DNA of 6,500 nucleotides from Clostridiales bacterium (GTDB lineage: Bacteria > Bacillota > Clostridia > Oscillospirales > Oscillospiraceae). The stretch lies in the NCBI GenBank assembly GCA_012516225.1, contig JAAYWX010000127.1, forward strand, positions 1 through 6,500, given 5' to 3'. The notes beneath the pieces were generated by a model. The model searched no databases and was not told where the DNA came from. It worked only from the letters and a program-made list of their open reading frames with translations. The first letter of the stretch is position 1; every line of letters starts with the position of its first letter. This document shows, in pieces, positions 1-4,407 of this stretch. A program made the position numbers and the translations under genes.

Positions 1-446
1 ATATTGGCGATGCCATATGAACCGCTGTCACGGAAATTGTTGCCGCGGAAGGTAACGATTCCTTCAACTTTCGTATAATCCTCAGGCAGACCAAAATCGA
101 TCGGGGGATCAAAAGAGAAATCAGAAACACTTTGCCCGTCTACCATTATTCCTGTTTCTTTTATAAGATGTTCAGGTTTTGTCTTGTCTGTTGCAGCAGG
201 ACTGAAATTGGGCAGAGAGCTGTTTTCAGAACTCGGAAGCGGCGGTTCGCTGTTAGGCGAAGAAGCAGGAGTATCGCTTGGGAGCTCTGCAACCGGGGGT
301 TCGTCCGGAGCGTTCAGAGGCTCGGTTGTGGCATTTAAATATATAAACATTCCAAGCAGGCAAATAAGGGTAAAAAATATTGCTGTCGAATCTATTTTTA
401 AGCGTTTTTTCCCACGATGAGACTGATTATGATTAGATTTTGGCAT
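1..446 (-). CDS. Membrane-anchored extracellular protein, probable PQQ-like beta-propeller (N-terminal part, cut by window edge)
   Basis: The frame is open from an ATG at 446-444 to the left edge, so only 148 N-terminal residues are visible. Residues 1-20 are basic and hydrophilic (MPKSNHNQSHRGKKRLK). Residues 21-39 form one membrane segment without a Lipobox Cys, so this is a signal anchor with the rest outside the cell. Residues 40-90 are a Pro/Ser/Glu/Asn-rich linker. From about residue 115 a folded domain begins, with VEGIVTFRGNNFRDSGSYG at 127-145. From memory, this 'TFRGNN-R-SYG' opening resembles clostridial proteins annotated as PQQ-binding-like beta-propeller repeat proteins; the repeats themselves lie outside the window. 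The start is supported by AGGTGG seven bases upstream, and the gene has its own promoter at 488-516. The gene is certain; the propeller assignment is moderate. Another extracellular repeat domain would be the alternative. Confidence 0.75.
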   Translation of the reverse strand, partial: MPKSNHNQSHRGKKRLKIDSTAIFFTLICLLGMFIYLNATTEPLNAPDEPPVAELPSDTPASSPNSEPPLPSSENSSLPNFSPAATDKTKPEHLIKETGIMVDGQSVSDFSFDPPIDFGLPEDYTKVEGIVTFRGNNFRDSGSYGIAN

Positions 447-453
447 ATATCTC

Positions 454-459
454 CCACCT
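454..459 (-). promoter_or_regulatory. Ribosome binding site of the beta-propeller-like gene
   Basis: On the minus strand AGGTGG is followed by seven bases and then the ATG at 446. This fixes the start codon of the left-edge gene. The SGNH hydrolase gene uses a similar GGTGG site. Confidence 0.7.
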
Positions 460-487
460 AAAGTATAGTTTCGGCGAATTTTGCGTC

Positions 488-516
488 ATTATATCAGAAC
501 TTGGCATACAATGCAA
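488..516 (-). promoter_or_regulatory. Sigma-A-type promoter (extended -10) for the beta-propeller-like gene
   Basis: On the minus strand, TTGCAT (516-511) is followed by 17 bases and a perfect TATAAT (493-488). TG sits one base ahead of the -10, making it an extended -10. Transcription would start near 481, leaving a leader of about 35 bases before the ATG at 446. The promoter lies between the DUF4358 stop and the next gene, so the downstream gene can be expressed independently. No intrinsic terminator is visible after the DUF4358 gene, so read-through may add to it. Confidence 0.8.
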
Positions 517-552
517 GCTTTGGACACAAACTTCATGCAGAATAGGCGGCGA

Positions 553-1050
553 TTATGCCGTCAGGCTTTTTTCAAATATTTCAAAAGCGGTTTTTTTGCC
601 GCTGTCGGAAAGAATGGCATACATTACATAGTTGCCGACAATTTTTATTTCCGCGTTTTTGAGTTTCGGAAATTCTTCTGGCATATACTCCGGCATCCAT
701 GTGCTTATGCGCAGTTTAAGATAATCCTCCAAGGTTTTTTCAATGTCGGAGGCCTGAGAGCTGTCTTTAGCCTTGAATATGCCGTATTCGTCGATGTTTA
801 TTCCTTTTGAGTTGATTTTTACATCATATGAGTCATAATTTGAGGTATTCATCTTCATTAAGTCTGAGATGTAGCTTTCGGGAACCGAAACGAAAGCGTC
901 ATTATCGCCGAGAGCTTCTGAAACGGAAAGGGAAATATCTGATACATTGACATCATTGGAAACGGTTTTGCCTTTTTCTCCACAGGCGGAAAAAAGCAAA
1001 ATAAGCAAGAAAGCACAGATTATAGGAAATGATTTTTCAAGATTTTTCAA
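553..1050 (-). CDS. DUF4358 domain lipoprotein
   Basis: This encodes a small secreted lipoprotein of unknown function, 165 residues from the TTG at 1050 or 168 from the TTG at 1059. The N-terminus is a lipoprotein signal peptide: a basic start (MKNLEKS), a hydrophobic core, and a Lipobox LFSAC with the lipidated Cys at residue 23 (start 1050). A short polar linker follows. The rest matches the DUF4358 pattern as I recall it: a 'VKINSKGINIDEYGIFKAKD' stretch, a helix with DYLKLRISTW, then PKLKNAEIKIVGNYVMYAIL and a final helix ending FEIFEKSL. The protein would sit on the outer face of the membrane. There is no ATG in the frame between the upstream in-frame stop and the signal peptide. I prefer the TTG at 1050 because AAGGG lies nine bases ahead of it, whereas it directly abuts the TTG at 1059. 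The gene starts 66 bases after the SGNH gene ends, with no clear promoter or terminator between, so co-transcription is likely. Family call is confident; function is unknown. Confidence 0.88.
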   Translation of the reverse strand: MKNLEKSFPIICAFLLILLFSACGEKGKTVSNDVNVSDISLSVSEALGDNDAFVSVPESYISDLMKMNTSNYDSYDVKINSKGINIDEYGIFKAKDSSQASDIEKTLEDYLKLRISTWMPEYMPEEFPKLKNAEIKIVGNYVMYAILSDSGKKTAFEIFEKSLTA

Positions 1051-1059
1051 TTTCGTCAA

Positions 1060-1067
1060 CCCTTTTT
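1060..1067 (-). promoter_or_regulatory. Ribosome binding site deciding the DUF4358 start
   Basis: The minus strand reads AAAAAGGG here. It touches the TTG at 1059 with no gap and lies nine bases before the in-frame TTG at 1050. Normal spacing therefore favours 1050 as the start, giving a protein three residues shorter. The site is a weak match to the AGGAGG consensus. Confidence 0.5.
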
Positions 1068-1116
1068 GTTCTATTTATATATTTTTGACTTATTGATTTA
1101 AGACTTTTAGAAAAGC

Positions 1117-1956
1117 CTATTTATATCCATGAGTGCGAAGGTAATTTATAACAAGCTTGAAAGAGTCGGCATTAAGGTGCATAGAGTCGCCGTTGTGGTA
1201 GCTTTCTACCAATGCACCGTCGGAACCCTTAAGCACGCTTTCGCTGTCAAGATATTTGACTCCCGTAGAGCTGGCGATACGCTCAACCCAAGTGTTTGCC
1301 TTATCTATTTTTTCGTTTGTAATTCCGTTTGAAGCAGGATAATTTTTACCGATAGGATATATTGAATTGAGTATTATTTTAGTATTGGGGCTTGCTTCCT
1401 GAATAGTCTGAACGAGTTTTGTATATTCCTTGATAAAATACTCCTCATCCATAAAAGAAACGCCGTTGACACCGAGAGTAATAAGCATATATTCCGGCTT
1501 TGCTTTCTCGACGGCTTCCTTTATCGGAATCTCAGAATTATCCTCCGGATATACGATGGTTGCCGTACTCCAAAGAGAAAGCGTAAGAGTTCCGTTCTTA
1601 GGTGTCCATATCTGATTTTTGGGGACAATTTCATAATATCCAAGACCGTAAGTTGTGCTGTCACCTAAAAATATAAATTTATCTACATATTCCTGCCCCA
1701 TATCATCAGTTTCACCAAGCCGTACTTCGGAACTGCCGGTGGGGGAAGTTGGTGCGGCAGAGGAAGGGGAGGCTGATTCCTGAGAAGAATTATCTCCGTT
1801 TGAGGGCGTTTCGGAAACGGCGGGAGATGTTTCCGCAGGCTTATGCGAACTTTTTCTGCAAGATGTGAAGCCAAGTGCAAATACGGCAAGGAGAATGCAC
1901 AATAAAATGGACACCGACCAAGAAAAGTAAAGGCTGTCGTGTCTGTTTTTTTTCAT
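1117..1956 (-). CDS. Secreted SGNH/GDSL-family hydrolase lipoprotein
   Basis: This is a 279-residue protein of the SGNH/GDSL hydrolase fold, probably an esterase or deacylase acting on a cell-envelope or extracellular glycan; the substrate cannot be read from the sequence. Residues 1-33 are a lipoprotein signal ending in GFTSC (Cys33; Phe at -3 is not the usual Leu). Residues 34-77 are a Ser/Pro/Thr/Glu-rich linker. The domain then starts with block I, FIFLGDSTTYGLGYY, nucleophile Ser100. Block III is TLGVNGVSF with Asn164; the usual GxND reads GVNG. Block V is GDSMHLNADSF with Asp257 and His260. So the Ser, Asn, Asp and His expected of the family are present. I chose the ATG at 1956 because GGTGG lies five bases before it; the GTG at 1965 is inside that site. 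The gene has its own promoter at 2023-2051 and probably leads an operon with the DUF4358 gene. Confidence 0.9.
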   Translation of the reverse strand: MKKNRHDSLYFSWSVSILLCILLAVFALGFTSCRKSSHKPAETSPAVSETPSNGDNSSQESASPSSAAPTSPTGSSEVRLGETDDMGQEYVDKFIFLGDSTTYGLGYYEIVPKNQIWTPKNGTLTLSLWSTATIVYPEDNSEIPIKEAVEKAKPEYMLITLGVNGVSFMDEEYFIKEYTKLVQTIQEASPNTKIILNSIYPIGKNYPASNGITNEKIDKANTWVERIASSTGVKYLDSESVLKGSDGALVESYHNGDSMHLNADSFKLVINYLRTHGYK

Positions 1957-1961
1957 AAAGA

Positions 1962-1966
1962 CCACC
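1962..1966 (-). promoter_or_regulatory. Ribosome binding site deciding the SGNH hydrolase start
   Basis: GGTGG on the minus strand lies five bases upstream of the ATG at 1956. The alternative in-frame GTG at 1965 overlaps this site and so cannot use it, which favours the ATG and a 279-residue product. Confidence 0.65.
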
Positions 1967-2022
1967 GTTATCTGGAAAAGGAAAATCTAAACATTATAAT
2001 TATATATCTTTCTATCTTGGTT

Positions 2023-2051
2023 ATTCTATCACTGTTAATCATTGGAGTCAA
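2023..2051 (-). promoter_or_regulatory. Sigma-A-type promoter for the SGNH hydrolase / DUF4358 operon
   Basis: On the minus strand, TTGACT (2051-2046) is followed by 17 bases and TAGAAT (2028-2023). Each box matches the consensus at five of six positions with ideal spacing. Transcription would start near 2016, giving a leader of about 60 very AT-rich bases. It lies downstream of the terminator of the EF-G-like gene, so the envelope genes form a separate unit. Confidence 0.8.
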
Positions 2052-2108
2052 CAATGGCTAAAATTGAGGCAGACAAAGGAAATATTTTCCCGTACATAAT
2101 TTAAGAGC

Positions 2109-2140
2109 AAAAAACATAACCGGAACTGTCAGCTCCGGTT
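2109..2140 (-). terminator. Intrinsic terminator after the EF-G-like gene
   Basis: On the minus strand, AACCGGAGC and its partner GTTCCGGTT form a stem of nine pairs (one G-T) around a five-base loop TGACA (2140-2118). After a short ATG spacer there is a run of six T (2114-2109). It begins 17 bases past the TAA at 2160-2158. Shape and placement are those of a rho-independent terminator. Confidence 0.88.
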
Positions 2141-2157
2141 CTTGAGAAATATTTTTG

Positions 2158-4194
2158 TTATTCGGCATCTTCGGCGAGGACCTTCGCCTCTTCGATAATT
2201 TTCTGCTGAATATTCATCGGCGTTTCCTCATAGCGGACGAATTCAAAGGTGAAGCTTCCGCGGCCCTGAGTCATGGAGCGGAGGTCAATTGCATAGCTTG
2301 ACATTTCCGCCATGGGAACCTCGGCTTCAACAACCTGCATACCATCGTGGGCACTCATACCCATAGGGCTTCCGCGGCGCTTGGAGAGGTCGGACATAAT
2401 GTCACCCAGACAAGAGTCGGGGATAGTTACTTTAAGGTAGCCGATGGGTTCAAGAATTACGGGGTTTGCTTGGGGAAGACCGGCCTTATATGCAAGGCTC
2501 GCAGCCGTTTTAAACGCCATTTCGGAAGAGTCGACAGGGTGGTAGGAACCGTCTACGAGGGTGGCTTTTAAGAAAACGACCGGATAACCTGCAAGTACAC
2601 CCTTCTGTATGCTTTCCCTCAGACCTTTTTCAACTGCCGGGAAAAAGTTCTTCGGAACACTGCCGCCAAAGACATTTTCTGCGAATATAAGGTCTTCTGG
2701 TTCATTCTGCGGTTCAAACTCGATCCATACGTCGCCGAACTGACCATGACCGCCCGACTGCTTCTTGCGACGTCCTTGAACTTTAACCTTGCTGCGGATT
2801 TTTTCACGATAGGGAACACGCGCGGGACTGAGCACCACTTCAACGCCAAATTTATTCTTCAGTTTGGAGCAGAGTACATCAAGGTGGATGTCGCCGGCAC
2901 CGGATATGATAAGCTGATGGGTTTCGGAGTTATTGGCATAAGTGAATGTGAGATCTTCTTCTGCAAGGCGTGCAAGACCGGCGGAAATTTTATCTTCCTG
3001 TCCCTTGACCTTGGGGGCGATTGCCATGGAATAGCAGGGAGCGGGATAGCTTATTCCGGGGAGAGCCTTATTGAACGAGGAACTGCAGAGAGTATCGCCC
3101 GTTTTGGAATCCGAAAGCTTGGAAACAGCGCCTAAGTCGCCGCAGGCTATCTCGTTTACCTCAATGTTCTTTTTACCCTGCATTATATAGATGTGGCCGA
3201 TTTTTTCACTTGTTCCTGTACGGGGGTTTATAAGAGTCATCTCATTTGTTATTTTGCCGGAGACGACTTTGAATAAGCTGAATTTGCCGTACTGGTCGGA
3301 AATGGTCTTATAAATTATAGCAGCGGGAGCGCCGCTCTCATCTACAACCTTTCCGCCCTCGTGCGGGCAGGGGAAATAATTGACAACCGCATCAAGAAGA
3401 AGTGAAATGCCCAAAAAGGTAAAGGCGCTTCCGCAGAAAACAGGGCAGATGGAGCAGTCGCGCAGTCCCTCCGCAAGGGCGGTACGCAGTTCTTCAGGAG
3501 TAAAATCTTCGCCTCCGAAATACTTGTCCATAAGCTCTTCGCTTGTTTCTGCGATACCTTCGGCAAGAGTGTTATAAAGATTGTCAAGAGTAGCCTTCAT
3601 GTTTTCCGGAACGGGTATTTCGGTGCGCTTTCCCTTAGCGTCAAACGAATAAGCCTTTTTGGAAGCAACTTCTATAAGACCTGTAATTTTATCGCCGTCC
3701 ATAATAGGAGCAACCATCGGACAAACCGATACACCAAACTTCTCACGCAGAGAGTTGAATGCGCGTTCATAGCTGGCGTTTTCCTCGTCAGTTTTGGAAA
3801 TGAATATGGCGCGTGGAGTTTTTGACTCGTTAAGCATTTTCCATGCCTTTTCAGCGCCGACGTTGAGACCGTCCTTAGCAGAGCAGACGATGATGCCGGC
3901 GTCCGCAACGCGTAGCGCCTGGCTTACTTCACCTGCAAAATCAAAATATCCCGGAGTATCGATAATATTTATTTTCATACCGCCGTATTCACAGAACATA
4001 GCGGAATCAGCAATACTGATTTTACGGCGGATTTCCTCCGCATCGAAATCGGAAACCGTCGTACCGTCAACGACTTTTCCAAGCCTGTCGGTCGAGCCGG
4101 TCATGAAAAGAATACTCTCCGCGAGGCTGGTTTTGCCGTTTCCTCCGTGACCCAAAAGGCATATATTTCTTATGTTTTTGATTGCATAGCTCAT
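2158..4194 (-). CDS. Elongation factor G-like translational GTPase, EF-G2 class
   Basis: This complete 678-residue protein has the full EF-G domain order, slightly shorter than typical EF-G (about 690-700). The GTPase domain has P-loop GHGGNGKT (15-22), switch I RRKISIAD (around Ser60, where EF-G has Thr), DTPGYFDF (79-86), SKTD (133-136, usually NKxD) and GSAF (255-258). Domain II covers about 290-385. Domain III contains SGAGDIHLDVL (431-441). Domain IV has KKQSGGHGQFGDVWIEFEP (477-495) and GSYHPVDSSEMAF (549-561). Domain V starts at EPIGYLKV (582). The Tyr in DTPGY, where EF-G has the catalytic His, and the SGGHGQFGDVW stretch mark the EF-G2 (FusA2-like) group rather than main EF-G. Family members bind ribosomes and hydrolyse GTP, but their cellular role is poorly defined. 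Ribosomal genes usually seen beside main fusA are absent here. AAGGAG lies ten bases before the ATG. It has its own promoter and terminator, so it is probably monocistronic. Confidence 0.95.
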   Translation of the reverse strand: MSYAIKNIRNICLLGHGGNGKTSLAESILFMTGSTDRLGKVVDGTTVSDFDAEEIRRKISIADSAMFCEYGGMKINIIDTPGYFDFAGEVSQALRVADAGIIVCSAKDGLNVGAEKAWKMLNESKTPRAIFISKTDEENASYERAFNSLREKFGVSVCPMVAPIMDGDKITGLIEVASKKAYSFDAKGKRTEIPVPENMKATLDNLYNTLAEGIAETSEELMDKYFGGEDFTPEELRTALAEGLRDCSICPVFCGSAFTFLGISLLLDAVVNYFPCPHEGGKVVDESGAPAAIIYKTISDQYGKFSLFKVVSGKITNEMTLINPRTGTSEKIGHIYIMQGKKNIEVNEIACGDLGAVSKLSDSKTGDTLCSSSFNKALPGISYPAPCYSMAIAPKVKGQEDKISAGLARLAEEDLTFTYANNSETHQLIISGAGDIHLDVLCSKLKNKFGVEVVLSPARVPYREKIRSKVKVQGRRKKQSGGHGQFGDVWIEFEPQNEPEDLIFAENVFGGSVPKNFFPAVEKGLRESIQKGVLAGYPVVFLKATLVDGSYHPVDSSEMAFKTAASLAYKAGLPQANPVILEPIGYLKVTIPDSCLGDIMSDLSKRRGSPMGMSAHDGMQVVEAEVPMAEMSSYAIDLRSMTQGRGSFTFEFVRYEETPMNIQQKIIEEAKVLAEDAE

Positions 4195-4204
4195 GTGAGG
4201 GTGT

Positions 4205-4210
4205 CTCCTT
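4205..4210 (-). promoter_or_regulatory. Ribosome binding site of the EF-G-like gene
   Basis: AAGGAG on the minus strand stands ten bases upstream of the ATG at 4194, slightly wider than usual. No other start codon in frame fits better, so it supports that ATG. Confidence 0.75.
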
Positions 4211-4222
4211 ATTAGTTAAAAT

Positions 4223-4253
4223 TTACCGACTCGGTTAAAACCTCATACGGTAA
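4223..4253 (-). promoter_or_regulatory. Nested inverted repeats across the transcription start of the EF-G-like gene (possible operator or leader structure)
   Basis: On the minus strand, TTACCG (4253-4248) is repeated inverted as CGGTAA (4228-4223) across 19 bases. Inside lie two more palindromes: GGTTTTAACC (4242-4233) and ACCGAGTCGGT (4235-4225). The outer left arm falls between the -10 box and the expected start point near 4248, so it would be only partly transcribed. That fits a DNA operator better than an RNA hairpin. No known regulator site was recognised, and arms this short could arise by chance. Confidence 0.35.
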
Positions 4254-4254
4254 G

Positions 4255-4283
4255 ATTATACACGGGCAAAGTGTCATTTGCAA
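4255..4283 (-). promoter_or_regulatory. Sigma-A-type promoter for the EF-G-like gene
   Basis: On the minus strand, TTGCAA (4283-4278) is followed by 17 bases and a perfect TATAAT (4260-4255). Transcription should begin near 4248, leaving a leader of about 54 bases before the ATG at 4194. It lies downstream of the terminator of the preceding gene, so the translation factor has its own transcription unit. Confidence 0.85.
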
Positions 4284-4348
4284 CAATATTTTTATGTAAT
4301 AACTCATATTTATTCATCATTTTTGATGCAAATAAGATAAAACAGGGT

Positions 4349-4393
4349 AAAAAACACAAATCCGGCCGCCTGTGCAAAGGCAAACCGGATTTG
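4349..4393 (-). terminator. Intrinsic terminator after the P-type ATPase-like gene
   Basis: On the minus strand, CAAATCCGG (4393-4385) pairs perfectly with CCGGATTTG (4365-4357). The interval can form a second small stem, GCCT with AGGC. A TG and a run of six T (4354-4349) follow. The hairpin begins 14 bases after the TGA at 4410-4408. Confidence 0.92.
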
Positions 4394-4407
4394 AGGAAGC
4401 AAATTTT

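Noticed and set aside
481..810. 109-residue plus-strand frame
   Set aside because: It is antisense to the DUF4358 gene and to the promoter at 488-516, and its translation resembles no family known to me.
1105..1116. CTTTTCTAAAAG as a terminator between the SGNH and DUF4358 genes
   Set aside because: The stem is five A/T-rich pairs with a two-base loop and no T-run follows, so it cannot act as an intrinsic terminator.
1957..1965. GTG at 1965 as the SGNH hydrolase start
   Set aside because: It lies inside the GGTGG ribosome binding site that serves the ATG at 1956.
2746..3135. 129-residue plus-strand frame antisense to the EF-G-like gene
   Set aside because: The minus strand here encodes conserved EF-G domains II-IV. 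The antisense product has no recognisable domain and no promoter was seen.
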